A DNA stretch of 64,000 nucleotides from Bacteroidota bacterium (GTDB taxonomy: Bacteria; Bacteroidota; Bacteroidia; Bacteroidales; VadinHA17), in contig DSCJ01000025.1 of NCBI GenBank assembly GCA_011049175.1, positions 1 through 64,000 on the forward strand, read 5' to 3'. The notes under the pieces were generated by a model. The model saw only the letters and a program-made list of their open reading frames with translations, made no database searches and was not told the DNA's origin. Positions 11,186 through 20,191 of this stretch are shown here, piece by piece; positions within the stretch are counted from its first letter, which is position 1; each line of letters begins with the position of its first letter. The position numbers were made by a program, and so were the translations under genes.

Positions 11186-12270
11186 TCACATTTCTTCTGA
11201 AACGGATTGTGTACAGCCTGCTCATCCTGTGGGGAGTAGCTACACTTATCTTCCTGTTGTTCAATGTACTTCCCGGTGACCCGGCCCGCATGCTGCTGGG
11301 TCAGCGCGCCGATGAAAAATCACTGGAAGCCATCCGCAGGGACCTGGGCCTGGATCGCCCGGTGGGCATGCAGTACCTTAAATACCTGAACGACCTGTCT
11401 CCCCTCTCCCTGCACAACATCAATGTCCCGGAACATTACTTCTATCTCGACACGGACCTGTATGCTCCGTTTGTATCGCTGGCCAGAACGGGGGAAAATA
11501 CCCGCCTGGTGCTGAAGCGTCCCTATCTGAGGCGTTCCTACCAGTCGGGAAGGAACGTTTCGGCCATTATCGGGGAAACCATCCCCAACACATTCATTCT
11601 GGCCACGGCAGCCATTGTTTTTGCGACCATCACCGGCCTGATCATGGGGCTCGCGGCAGCCCTCAGAAAAGGAACCTGGCTGGATCATGCAGCCCTGTTT
11701 TTCTCGGCCATCGGCATGTCGCTGCCCTCCTTTTTTGCAGCCATTCTGATCGGATGGATATTCGCCTACCTGCTGGGCGATATCACCGGACTCAACCTCA
11801 CCGGCAACCTTTACGAAATAGATGATTTCGGAGAAGGAAGGCACCTGATGCTGAAAAACCTGATCCTGCCGGCCTTTACCCTGGGGATCAGACCCCTGGC
11901 TGTGATTACCCAGCTTTCAAGGAATTCACTGCTGGAAGTGCTCTCACAGGATTATATCCGCACGGCGCGGGCCAAAGGCCTGCATAGTGCCAGGATTATC
12001 AGGAAGCATGCACTCAGAAATTCATTGAATCCCGTTGTTACGGCGGTTTCGGGATGGTTTGCCTCCATGCTGGCCGGAGTGATCTTCGTGGAATATATTT
12101 TCGGATGGAAAGGACTTGGATACATCATGGTGGAAGCCCTGAACCAGTATGATCTGCCTCTGGTACTGGGCTGTGTGCTGACCATATCCATTGTATTCAT
12201 TGTGATCAATCTGCTGGTGGATATGGTATATTCGTGGCTCGATCCAAGGATCAGGATCGGCGGAGACTAA
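11182..12270 (+). CDS. ABC transporter permease, DppB/OppB family
   Basis: A binding-protein-dependent permease of 362 residues with six predicted helices. It has the typical N-terminal start MITFLLKRI and the Bacterial DppB signature VLPGDPARMLLG. An EAA-like loop lies near residue 260 (RTARAKGLHSARIIRKHALRNS). Between helix 1 and the core there is an extended extracytoplasmic segment (about 45-130). The start is TTG at 11182, overlapping the stop of the preceding gene as TTGA, so translation is coupled. No DppC, ATPase or binding protein lies nearby, so its partners must be encoded elsewhere or the protein has another use. Confidence 0.88.
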   Translation: MITFLLKRIVYSLLILWGVATLIFLLFNVLPGDPARMLLGQRADEKSLEAIRRDLGLDRPVGMQYLKYLNDLSPLSLHNINVPEHYFYLDTDLYAPFVSLARTGENTRLVLKRPYLRRSYQSGRNVSAIIGETIPNTFILATAAIVFATITGLIMGLAAALRKGTWLDHAALFFSAIGMSLPSFFAAILIGWIFAYLLGDITGLNLTGNLYEIDDFGEGRHLMLKNLILPAFTLGIRPLAVITQLSRNSLLEVLSQDYIRTARAKGLHSARIIRKHALRNSLNPVVTAVSGWFASMLAGVIFVEYIFGWKGLGYIMVEALNQYDLPLVLGCVLTISIVFIVINLLVDMVYSWLDPRIRIGGD

Positions 12271-12318
12271 CGGAAATTGTTATCATTCAATTGTTTAATC
12301 AAATAAAAACCAGAAAAG

Positions 12319-13077
12319 ATGAGACAAAGAATTGTAGCCGGAAACTGGAAAATGAACACCACACTGGAGGAAGGCCTCCAGCTGGCAGGTGATGTAGCAA
12401 AAGATTATATCAAGAACCGGCCTGGCGACATCGAATTGATTATGGCCCCGCCTTTTACCCATATATCGGAACTGGTCAAGGCCACAGCCGGTTCGGGAGT
12501 AAAATATGCTGCCCAGAACTGTGCTTCCGAAAAAGAAGGCGCCTATACGGGAGAGGTATCCGTGGCCATGATCCGGACAACCGGAGCCACCTATGTCATT
12601 ATCGGACATTCCGAACGAAGAACACTGTTCGGTGAAAAAGACGAGACCCTTTTCAAAAAGGTACGGCTGGCCCTGGAGGAAAGCCTGGTTCCCATTTTCT
12701 GCTGCGGTGAGTTGCTGGAAGAAAGGGAAGCCGGCAATCATTTTGAGGTGGTAAAGAAACAGCTCGACAATACCCTGTTCAGGCTGGACGAGGTCGATTT
12801 CCGGAAGGTGATCATTGCCTATGAACCGGTATGGGCCATTGGAACCGGAAAGACCGCCACACCTGAACAGGCCCAGGAAATGCAGGCTGCCATCAGGAAA
12901 ATGATAGCAGAAAGGTATGACGAAGAAACGGCAAACGACATCCCCATCCTTTACGGGGGAAGCTGCAAGGCATCAAATGCAGCCGAGATCTTTGCCCAGC
13001 CCGATGTGGACGGCGGACTGATCGGCGGGGCCTCTCTGATGGCCGATGAATTTATGAGCATTGCCCGTTCCTTCTGA
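12319..13077 (+). CDS. tpiA: Triosephosphate isomerase
   Basis: Interconverts dihydroxyacetone phosphate and glyceraldehyde 3-phosphate in glycolysis. Catalytic residues are in place: N9 and K11 in AGNWKMN, H97 in IIGHSERR and E169 in AYEPVWAIGTG. The phosphate-gripping loop and the late YGGS motif are intact. Its length of 252 residues is standard. It lies 48 bases after the permease gene and 11 bases before prmA, so this run of genes is probably one transcript. Confidence 0.97.
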   Translation: MRQRIVAGNWKMNTTLEEGLQLAGDVAKDYIKNRPGDIELIMAPPFTHISELVKATAGSGVKYAAQNCASEKEGAYTGEVSVAMIRTTGATYVIIGHSERRTLFGEKDETLFKKVRLALEESLVPIFCCGELLEEREAGNHFEVVKKQLDNTLFRLDEVDFRKVIIAYEPVWAIGTGKTATPEQAQEMQAAIRKMIAERYDEETANDIPILYGGSCKASNAAEIFAQPDVDGGLIGGASLMADEFMSIARSF

Positions 13078-13088
13078 AAAGGATCAGG

Positions 13089-13949
13089 TTGGAATACATT
13101 GAACTCCTATGCAGGCCCGGTCAGGATCGCCCGGAAATCAGGGAAATCCTCACCGCATACCTGGCCGGGGCCGGTTTTCAGGGTTTTGAAGAACTGGAAA
13201 CCGAGGTCAGGTGTTATATTCCAGAAAACGCCTTTCAGCCCGAAAAGATATCGCAGATCATGCACCACCTGGTCGGCCTGATAGGACCGGTACAATGGAA
13301 AATATCCACCCTGGCAGAGAAAAACTGGAACGAAGAATGGGAAAAGAATTTTCCCCCGGTGGTGATTGAAGAAACCTGCCTGATCAGGGCACCTTTCCAT
13401 AAAATACGGAAGAAATATCCTGTGGAGATCCTGCTCACCCCGAAAATGTCGTTCGGTACAGGCCATCATCCCAGTACAGCACTCATGGTCGCCGGAATGC
13501 TGAAGATGAACCTGTCGGGGAAAAAAGTAGTGGACATGGGATGCGGCACAGGAATCCTGTCTATCCTGGCTGAAAAACGCGGGGCCAAAGAAGTGCTTGC
13601 TGTGGATAACAACAAATGGGCCGTGGAGAACGCCCTCGAGAACATGGGCATCAACCGGTGCAGCCGCACGGAACTGGTTAGTGGAGATGCCTCTCTGCTT
13701 GAAGAAAGAGGTGCATTCGACCTGGTGCTGGCCAATATCAACCTGAATGTCATCCGGGAGGATATTCCCCGGTATTTCCGGGCCACCCGTCCGGGCGGAC
13801 AGCTGCTGACCAGCGGTTTTATTACCGGCAACAGCGAGGAAGTAAGGCAAGCAGCCCTACAGGCAGGATACCTGGAGGCCGGCGGGGATGAAAAGGCCGG
13901 ATGGGCGGCACTTTTGTTCACCCGGCCTGAAAGTGTTTTGCATACTTAA
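13089..13949 (+). CDS. prmA: Ribosomal protein L11 methyltransferase
   Basis: Class I SAM-dependent enzyme that methylates ribosomal protein L11. The N-terminal substrate-binding domain (about 1-85) has the WNEEWEKNF segment. The motif before the methyltransferase fold is SFGTGHHPST (about 121-130). SAM motif I is VVDMGCGTGILS (about 147-158) and motif IV is VLANINLN. The start is taken as TTG at 13089 because no ATG or GTG fits before the conserved N-terminal region; GGATCAGG just upstream may help initiation. Length 286 residues. The following gene starts 38 bases downstream. Confidence 0.92.
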   Translation: MEYIELLCRPGQDRPEIREILTAYLAGAGFQGFEELETEVRCYIPENAFQPEKISQIMHHLVGLIGPVQWKISTLAEKNWNEEWEKNFPPVVIEETCLIRAPFHKIRKKYPVEILLTPKMSFGTGHHPSTALMVAGMLKMNLSGKKVVDMGCGTGILSILAEKRGAKEVLAVDNNKWAVENALENMGINRCSRTELVSGDASLLEERGAFDLVLANINLNVIREDIPRYFRATRPGGQLLTSGFITGNSEEVRQAALQAGYLEAGGDEKAGWAALLFTRPESVLHT

Positions 13950-13986
13950 CAACAGTTGTTATTTTTATTGCAGCAAGTTTCCCTTT

Positions 13987-16900
13987 ATGAGATCCAGGTG
14001 TCTCTTCCTTTTGCTTTTTCTGTCCGGGTTGATGTCCCGTGAATTACCGGGTCAGGTACTCAGGGAATTTTCCCCCGATTCACTGGAATTCCCGGGGCAA
14101 TTCCACGAATACATGGAAAGGTACCTGAGTGAGGACGAAATGACTGATGTGGAGGATTTCATTACCTTTTACCGTTCATCCGACAGGGATGTGGCCTGGC
14201 GCCGGAATATTCACCAAATATTCAATGCCCTGCTGGAAAAACGAGGACGGCCGAAGCCTCATTTTCATACCCTCCTGCGGATTATGTCTGAATTCAGGCA
14301 GGGAACTACCGGTGAACACAACAGGCTGGCATGGGAGGCGGGATTTCAGTGGGCCCTGCAAAATCCTTCCCTCAGCCTCAGGGATGTGGAGCAATTTCTT
14401 GAAAATTCCCTTGCCCTGCTGACCGATGGAATGCTGAACAGGTCCAGATCTGTTGTATGGAAAGCCACCTCACCGGATTTCCGGATGGATTTCAGCGATA
14501 CCCTGGCCATTCTCTTCGACGAAACCGATCTGATATGTTATGCCCAGCGTGACAGTACGATGATTACGGGAACCCGCGGCCGGTATGATCCGTTTTCACT
14601 GATATGGACCGGATCGAAAGGAAAAGTCACCTGGGAAAGAGCAGGGTTTCATCCCGATTCGGTTTATGCCCTGCTCGACGCCTGCACAATTGATATGAGC
14701 CGTGCTGAGTATACTGCTGACAGCGTACTTTTTCACCACCTGGAATATTTCGACACCCCCCTGATGGGTGTGCTCCATGAGAAGACCAAGAATATCATTT
14801 CTCCCGAAAGGGCCACTCACCCCCAATTCGACTCCTATGTGCGGAGGATGTTTGTTAAGAACCTGTATGACAACATTGATTTTGACGGTGGTTTTTCCAT
14901 GCAGGGCGCACGCCTGAACGGAAGCGGAGGCGACAGGAGCCCGGCCACCATTTATATTTACCGGCAGGATACCCTGGTACTGAAAGCCCTTTCCGATTTT
15001 TTTGTTTTCAGAAAAGACCGGGTCAATAGCAGCAATACCGAAATCACCATTTACATGGGAAAAGACTCCATCTTTCATCCGGAGATCTATTTTACATTCG
15101 GGATCGGGAAAAGAGAACTTTCCCTGCTTCGTACCGACAACATCATGACCCGCAGTCCCTATTTCAATTCCCTGCACGAAGTGGACATGACCTTCGAGCA
15201 GCTCGCCTGGAAAATCGACGAGCCGGTAATCAAAATGACCATGGCGCCCGGCTCAGCCATGGGACAGGCCAGTTTCCGGTCGGTAAACTACTTCAAGGAA
15301 AACCATTACCGCCGTTTGCAGGGAATAGACCTTAACAACCCGCTGGCAGTGATCAACCGTTTTGCTGAATGGTACTATTCCGAACAGTTTCCCGTACAGG
15401 AACTGGCCAACTGGATGAAGATGCCGGTGGAACAGGTACAGCAAACGGTGATCCTGCTTGCAACCGAAGGATTTCTCTATTATGATCCGGAAACCAGCGA
15501 AGTCACCATAAAGGAAAAATTGCACAATTACCTCGATTCCCATTCGGGCAGGATTGATTATGATGTCATCCTGATCAACAGCGAAGTTCGAAGCCCCGAC
15601 ATCAATGCCAGCCTCGACCTGCGAACATCCGATCTGACCATCAACGGGGTGGGAGCCATCTTTCTCAGCGATTCCCAGAATGTGGCCCTGGTACCCTCAG
15701 GGACAAATATCATACTTCAGGAGAACAGGAACTTTCTTTTCGATGGCCGGGTAGAAGCCGGGTTATTCACTTTTTACGGGCACCAGTTCCATTTTGATTA
15801 CGATTCTTTTCGCATATCCATGCCGGCTATCGATTCCATTGCTCTGAGGCTTGAAGAACGCAACCCGCAAACAGGCCTGGTGCAAATTACCGAAGTAAAG
15901 AACAGGATCGAGGTGGCCAGCGGCGAACTGGATATCGACAGGCCCGATAACAAATCGGGGCGGATAAGTTCCCGGGAATATCCCATATTCAGCACCGACA
16001 AAAAAGCCTTTGTCTATTACCATGGCAAAATCCCCGGCGACACCACAGGGTTAAGGGAAGAAGGGATCCGCTTCGAGATCAATCCGTTCACCATCAGGGA
16101 ACTGGACCATTTCACACGGGAGGATGTAGTATTTGACGGGGATTTTGAATCAAAAGGCATCCTGCCTGCCTTCCCGCAAACCCTCCGGATGCAGGAGGAC
16201 TATTCACTGGGATTTACCCATGAAGTGCCGGAAGAAGGATTTCCACTTTACGGAGGGAAAGGAATATTCTATGATCATGTGAAAATGAGCAATGAAGGAC
16301 TTCGGGGTTCAGGAAAGATGATCCATCAGAATACCACCCTTCATTCCGATGAATTCATGTTCTATCCCGATTCGATGGTCACCGTGGCCAGCCGGTTTGA
16401 GATGAGCTCCCGCAACCAGGATGAGGGAATGCCAGAAATCCGTTCCGAATCGGTCAATATCCGGTGGTATCCTGGCGAAGACCGTTTCCTGGCCCTCAGC
16501 GGTACCAGCCCGTTTGATATGTACGCCGGAAAAGCCCGTTTAACAGGAACCCTCACCCTCACACCCGGAAATCTTGCCGGCAACGGGGTACTGGCTTTGG
16601 ATCGTATCAGGCTGTCATCCAAGAATTATCATTTCTATTCCAGACGGTTCCAGAGCGATAGCATGGGTTTTCACATGTTCTCGCCCGACGGGTCGAGGAA
16701 AATCCTGGAAACAGAAAATTTCAATGCTGCCGTCAGTCTCAGCCAAAACCAGGGAATCTTTCGTTCGAATGAGCTGATGCAGGAAGTCTCCTTTCCTGTA
16801 AACCGCTTTATTTCCTATACCAATTACATGGAATGGGACATCGAAAAAGAAGAATGGCTGCTGGACAACCGGCCGTCGGGAAGATCGGCTGCCGATCCTC

Positions 16901-18489
16901 TGCTGACGGCTGAGCGTGACAAGAAGATCAACTGGCTGATTTCGACACACCCGCAGCAAGACTCTCTGGCATTCCGGGCCGCCACTACCCGGTTCGACGC
17001 CCGCAACAACATCCTGCATGCCGAAGGTGTGGATCAGATTGAAGTGGCCGATGCCCTGCTGATACCCGAAAACCGGGAAGTTACCGTGGAAGCCAACGCG
17101 CACATCAAAACACTGAGAAATACCGAGATACATGTTCTTTCAGGTGAGCTGAAACACCGGATCTATGAGGCATCTGTCGATATTCTCGGACGAAAGGAAT
17201 ACTTCGGGAGCGGGAAATACGATTATGTAGACCGGGACGGGAACAGCCAGATCATCGTAATGGATGATATCAAGGTGGATACGGCCTATCATACCGTAGC
17301 CGAAGGAAGCGTGACAGAAGATTCCCCACTGATGCTCGACCCGTATTTTGAATTCGCGGGAAAAGTAACCCTGGAAGCGGGAAGTGAATACCTTACATTT
17401 TCAGGCGGAGCCAGGCCACAGTATGATTGCCCGGATATAGCCAGAAATTTCATCGGGTTCACATCAAAAATCGATCCGGCCGATGTACTGATCCCCGTTC
17501 CTCCGGAACCCCGGGCCATGAATAATGTGAAAATATATACCGGCCACTTCATCACCAATGATTCGATCCATATTTACCCGGCTTTTTTCAGCGGCCGGAA
17601 AAACTATTCTGACATACCCATCAGCTCGGCTTCAGGTTATCTGTGGTTTGACGAAGAAAGCGGGGAATACCGTGTGGGTTCGCTTGAAAAAAGAGCCAAC
17701 CCCGAACTTGCAGAAAGCCTGATTCGCTTCGACAGGAATTACTGCAGGCTGCACGGTGAAGGCAAACTGGATCTGGGCATTGATCTGGGTCAGCTCAAAC
17801 TGAGCGCTTACGGAGAAATCACCACCGATCTGGAAACGGGAGAAACCGAACTCGATGTGATGCTGGGACTGAATTTTTTCTTTGCAGAAGACGCGCTCAA
17901 CACCATGTATTCAGATATCCGTTCCATTCCCACCCTTCCGCCCCTGGACATGAACTCGCAAACGGTCATGAAACAATTCACCCATTTGCTGGGAAAAACA
18001 GAATCTGGTAAAGTAATGGAGCAACTTAGCCTGTACGGAGTGCTGAACAATGTGCCCGAGCAGATGAACTTTTCACTCATGCTTCCTCATGTAAAGCTCC
18101 GTTGGGATCAAGCTGCCAATTCCTACCGGTCGGAAGGAAAAATCGGGATCGGCAATATTCTGCAGACCCCTCTCAATGTGATGGTGGACGGTCACATCGA
18201 AATACAAAAACGGCGCAGCGGTGATATGATGGATATTTACCTCGATGTTGAGTCGGGAACCTATTACTATTTCGGGTACACCCGGGGTGTAATGCAGAGT
18301 ATTTCTTCAAACAATGCATACCGAGATATCCTTACGGGACTGAACGTAAAGCAGAGAACACTGAATACCCGTGGAAACGAAACGCCTTACATTTATATGA
18401 TCGCCGTTGACAGGAAAATGGATATGTTCCTTCGAAGGATCCGCCGAAGTGAGGCAGCAGAAGAAGAAACCATTCCCGATACCTTCTGA
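13987..18489 (+). CDS. Large exported conserved protein of unknown function
   Basis: A 1500-residue protein. The ATG at 13987 gives a clear signal peptide (about residues 1-24: MRSRC, hydrophobic LFLLLFL, then a polar end). An open frame runs 33 codons further up but overlaps prmA and would bury the signal. The first third contains helical stretches and one apparent winged-helix-like segment (about 430-500). The remainder is a long run of short beta strands with repeating D/N-G turns, reminiscent of OstA/LptA- or AsmA-like beta-rich surfaces, without a motif I can name. No transmembrane barrel or T9SS C-terminal signal is evident. It is probably periplasmic or outer-membrane associated. Confidence 0.6.
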   Translation: MRSRCLFLLLFLSGLMSRELPGQVLREFSPDSLEFPGQFHEYMERYLSEDEMTDVEDFITFYRSSDRDVAWRRNIHQIFNALLEKRGRPKPHFHTLLRIMSEFRQGTTGEHNRLAWEAGFQWALQNPSLSLRDVEQFLENSLALLTDGMLNRSRSVVWKATSPDFRMDFSDTLAILFDETDLICYAQRDSTMITGTRGRYDPFSLIWTGSKGKVTWERAGFHPDSVYALLDACTIDMSRAEYTADSVLFHHLEYFDTPLMGVLHEKTKNIISPERATHPQFDSYVRRMFVKNLYDNIDFDGGFSMQGARLNGSGGDRSPATIYIYRQDTLVLKALSDFFVFRKDRVNSSNTEITIYMGKDSIFHPEIYFTFGIGKRELSLLRTDNIMTRSPYFNSLHEVDMTFEQLAWKIDEPVIKMTMAPGSAMGQASFRSVNYFKENHYRRLQGIDLNNPLAVINRFAEWYYSEQFPVQELANWMKMPVEQVQQTVILLATEGFLYYDPETSEVTIKEKLHNYLDSHSGRIDYDVILINSEVRSPDINASLDLRTSDLTINGVGAIFLSDSQNVALVPSGTNIILQENRNFLFDGRVEAGLFTFYGHQFHFDYDSFRISMPAIDSIALRLEERNPQTGLVQITEVKNRIEVASGELDIDRPDNKSGRISSREYPIFSTDKKAFVYYHGKIPGDTTGLREEGIRFEINPFTIRELDHFTREDVVFDGDFESKGILPAFPQTLRMQEDYSLGFTHEVPEEGFPLYGGKGIFYDHVKMSNEGLRGSGKMIHQNTTLHSDEFMFYPDSMVTVASRFEMSSRNQDEGMPEIRSESVNIRWYPGEDRFLALSGTSPFDMYAGKARLTGTLTLTPGNLAGNGVLALDRIRLSSKNYHFYSRRFQSDSMGFHMFSPDGSRKILETENFNAAVSLSQNQGIFRSNELMQEVSFPVNRFISYTNYMEWDIEKEEWLLDNRPSGRSAADPLLTAERDKKINWLISTHPQQDSLAFRAATTRFDARNNILHAEGVDQIEVADALLIPENREVTVEANAHIKTLRNTEIHVLSGELKHRIYEASVDILGRKEYFGSGKYDYVDRDGNSQIIVMDDIKVDTAYHTVAEGSVTEDSPLMLDPYFEFAGKVTLEAGSEYLTFSGGARPQYDCPDIARNFIGFTSKIDPADVLIPVPPEPRAMNNVKIYTGHFITNDSIHIYPAFFSGRKNYSDIPISSASGYLWFDEESGEYRVGSLEKRANPELAESLIRFDRNYCRLHGEGKLDLGIDLGQLKLSAYGEITTDLETGETELDVMLGLNFFFAEDALNTMYSDIRSIPTLPPLDMNSQTVMKQFTHLLGKTESGKVMEQLSLYGVLNNVPEQMNFSLMLPHVKLRWDQAANSYRSEGKIGIGNILQTPLNVMVDGHIEIQKRRSGDMMDIYLDVESGTYYYFGYTRGVMQSISSNNAYRDILTGLNVKQRTLNTRGNETPYIYMIAVDRKMDMFLRRIRRSEAAEEETIPDTF

Positions 18490-18501
18490 TTTCCCGATCT
18501 G

Positions 18502-19002
18502 TCAACCCTCAGACCGGTCGGTTTCCAGCACTTCCATATTGTGCAGGCCCTCGCGGTTAAGGCCGAATCTTACTGCCGTTCTCTTTCGGTGGAACCCCGA
18601 CCTTCCCGCCGCCCCAGGATTGATATACATCAGCCTGTGCTTCCGGTCATACTGAACTTTCAGAATATGGGAATGACCGGTTACCAGGATACCCGGCTTT
18701 TCTGTATTCAGCAAAGGCAGAATCTGCCCGTTATACCGGGGAGGATATCCCCCGATATGCACGATCATCACCTTCGTCTCCTCACACATAAAAAGCTGTA
18801 TGGCAGGAAATCTGGAACGGATCTGCTGATCGTCAATATTCCCGTACACAGCCCTCAACCGTCCGGCCTTTTCCAACACGTCGGCTACCTGTCCTGACCC
18901 TATATCTCCTGCATGCCATATCTCATCACATGGCTCCAGGAACCGGATGAAAGGTTCGTCAAGGGTGCCATGGGTATCGGAAATAACGCCAATGGTTTTC
19001 AT
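18502..19002 (-). CDS. YfcE/MJ0936-type metallophosphoesterase
   Basis: A 166-residue calcineurin-like phosphodiesterase with the complete metal-binding set. D9 and H11 lie in SDTHG, D33 in HAGDIG, N55 in GNID, a histidine in MIVHIGG, and the GHSH pair near residue 109. Small stand-alone members hydrolyse phosphodiesters; the natural substrate is not predictable. Its ATG is 51 bases from that of the divergent rsmE, so the two promoters must overlap. It converges on the large exported protein with a 12-base gap. Confidence 0.88.
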   Translation of the reverse strand: MKTIGVISDTHGTLDEPFIRFLEPCDEIWHAGDIGSGQVADVLEKAGRLRAVYGNIDDQQIRSRFPAIQLFMCEETKVMIVHIGGYPPRYNGQILPLLNTEKPGILVTGHSHILKVQYDRKHRLMYINPGAAGRSGFHRKRTAVRFGLNREGLHNMEVLETDRSEG

Positions 19003-19028
19003 GCATATATGAACTTATGCAGAATGGT

Positions 19029-19046
19029 TATCTTTGTTGCAGGAGG
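19029..19046 (+). promoter_or_regulatory. rsmE promoter -7 box and Shine-Dalgarno site
   Basis: TATCTTTG at 19029-19036 is an exact TAnnTTTG match. It is followed at 19041-19046 by AGGAGG, 7 bases before the ATG at 19054. If transcription starts about 6 bases after the -7 box, the leader is only about 12 bases and begins close to the ribosome site. A -33 TTG is not evident. The strong AGGAGG decides the rsmE start at 19054 over the longer open frame. Confidence 0.5.
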
Positions 19047-19053
19047 CAAAGAT

Positions 19054-19767
19054 ATGCATTGGTTTTATCAGGAAGAAATCGGTCAGGGAGAAATCCTGCT
19101 GAGCAATACCGAGTCACATCATGCTACACGTGTACTCAGGCTGAGAAAGGGTGAACGGATCATGATCACCGACGGAAAGGGACTTTTATGTGAAGCACAG
19201 ATAGCAAAAGCCGATCCGCGGGCCACACGATGCGAGGTATTTCAGCGGCATCTTGAGGCTCCTTCATCGGCAACGGTACATCTGGCCGTGGCTCCCACCA
19301 AGTCGATCGACCGGATGGAATGGCTGGTGGAAAAAGCCACCGAGTGTGGGGTTAGCAGTATCACTCCCATGTTGTGCATCCGCTCGGAAAGAAAAACCAT
19401 CAAAACCGAACGCCTGAAAAAAATCTCCGTGGCAGCCATGAAGCAGTGCCGCCGCCCTTTTCTTCCACAGATTGACGAAATAACTCCATTCAACCGTTTG
19501 GCACAGAACTCCGGAAACATACAGAAATTCATAGCCTGGTGTGAGGGGGAACAGCCAGGCCCCTACCTCGGCAGAATGATCAGGCCGGGAGCTGACGTAC
19601 TTGTATTGATAGGGCCAGAAGGCGATTTCACGCCCGATGAAGCGGCCCTGGCCGTTGCATCGGGTTTTGTGCCGGTAAGCCTGGGGCCTGCCGTATACCG
19701 TACCGAAACGGCCGGCATCCTGGCCTGCCACCTGGTTCAGGTGATCAATAAGCTGACAGCCGGCTAA
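19054..19767 (+). CDS. rsmE: 16S rRNA (uracil1498-N3)-methyltransferase
   Basis: SPOUT-class methyltransferase that modifies U1498 of 16S rRNA. The 237-residue product has the N-terminal PUA-like part (SHHATRVLRLRKGE) and the trefoil-knot SAM site near the end (LIGPEGDFTPDEA, then SLGPAVYRTETAG). In between are TKSIDRMEWLVEKATE and QCRRPFLP, typical of RsmE. The frame is open 47 codons upstream, but AGGAGG at 19041-19046 and the family length fix the ATG at 19054. The stop overlaps the convergent zinc-ribbon gene by 4 bases. Confidence 0.94.
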   Translation: MHWFYQEEIGQGEILLSNTESHHATRVLRLRKGERIMITDGKGLLCEAQIAKADPRATRCEVFQRHLEAPSSATVHLAVAPTKSIDRMEWLVEKATECGVSSITPMLCIRSERKTIKTERLKKISVAAMKQCRRPFLPQIDEITPFNRLAQNSGNIQKFIAWCEGEQPGPYLGRMIRPGADVLVLIGPEGDFTPDEAALAVASGFVPVSLGPAVYRTETAGILACHLVQVINKLTAG

Positions 19768-19982
19768 TTGAAAAAGAAATCCACGACATTCCCGAACTTT
19801 TTCTGGGAAGTTTTGTAAATTTCCGTATACCGGCAGCGGCTGCAGGTAACGGTTGTGAAACGCCGGTTCTGAATATCGAACAGCTTGCTGAACACACCGC
19901 CAACAGCCCGGAATTCATCTATTTCATAATGCTTTGCCCCGCATTTGGGACACTGGTATTTCATTCGCGTTAAATGATCCAT
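19764..19982 (-). CDS. Small zinc-ribbon protein (zinc_ribbon_13/DUF2082-like)
   Basis: A 66-72 residue protein with two CxxC knuckles, YQCPKCG near the start and VTCSRCRY near residue 47, which should bind one zinc ion. Between them lies the conserved FDIQNRRFTTVTC segment of a known nucleic-acid-binding zinc-ribbon family. There are two in-frame ATGs, at 19982 and 19964; the second begins right before the first knuckle and matches the family better. It is the last gene of an SPFH / Arc-like / zinc-ribbon run with gaps of only 5 and 6 bases (24 bases if the second ATG is used). Exact role unknown. Confidence 0.78.
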   Translation of the reverse strand: MDHLTRMKYQCPKCGAKHYEIDEFRAVGGVFSKLFDIQNRRFTTVTCSRCRYTEIYKTSQKKFGNVVDFFFN

Positions 19983-19988
19983 AAAATT

Positions 19989-20186
19989 TCATTCTGATTG
20001 TTTCTGTTCCTCACCACTGCCTCCGGAAGTTTTTTTCCTGGGATTTCTCCCCGACTCCCTCAGGGCCCGGTCGATAATCCATTCAATCTGGCCGTTTGTA
20101 CTCCGGAACTCATCGGCAGCCCATTTCTCGATGGCTTTCAGTTTTTCCGGATCGATCCGGAGTACAAATGCCTTTTTGTTAGACAT
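19989..20186 (-). CDS. Arc-type ribbon-helix-helix DNA-binding protein
   Basis: A 65-residue protein: a basic N-terminal strand (SNKKAFVLRIDPE), then two helices (LKAIEKWAADEFRSTNGQIEWIIDRAL), then a charged, disordered tail. This is the ribbon-helix-helix plan of Arc/MetJ repressors. The open frame extends 20 codons upstream, but the ATG at 20186 places the strand at the N terminus as the fold needs and lies 5 bases after the SPFH gene. It may control its own operon or act with the SPFH protein; I cannot tell which. Confidence 0.8.
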   Translation of the reverse strand: MSNKKAFVLRIDPEKLKAIEKWAADEFRSTNGQIEWIIDRALRESGRNPRKKTSGGSGEEQKQSE

Positions 20187-20191
20187 ACGGT

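Noticed and set aside
13107-13850. 247-residue frame antisense to prmA
   Set aside because: PrmA motifs on the other strand are complete; this frame has none.
13888-13986. N-terminal extension of the large exported protein
   Set aside because: It overlaps prmA and would precede a proper signal peptide starting at the ATG at 13987.
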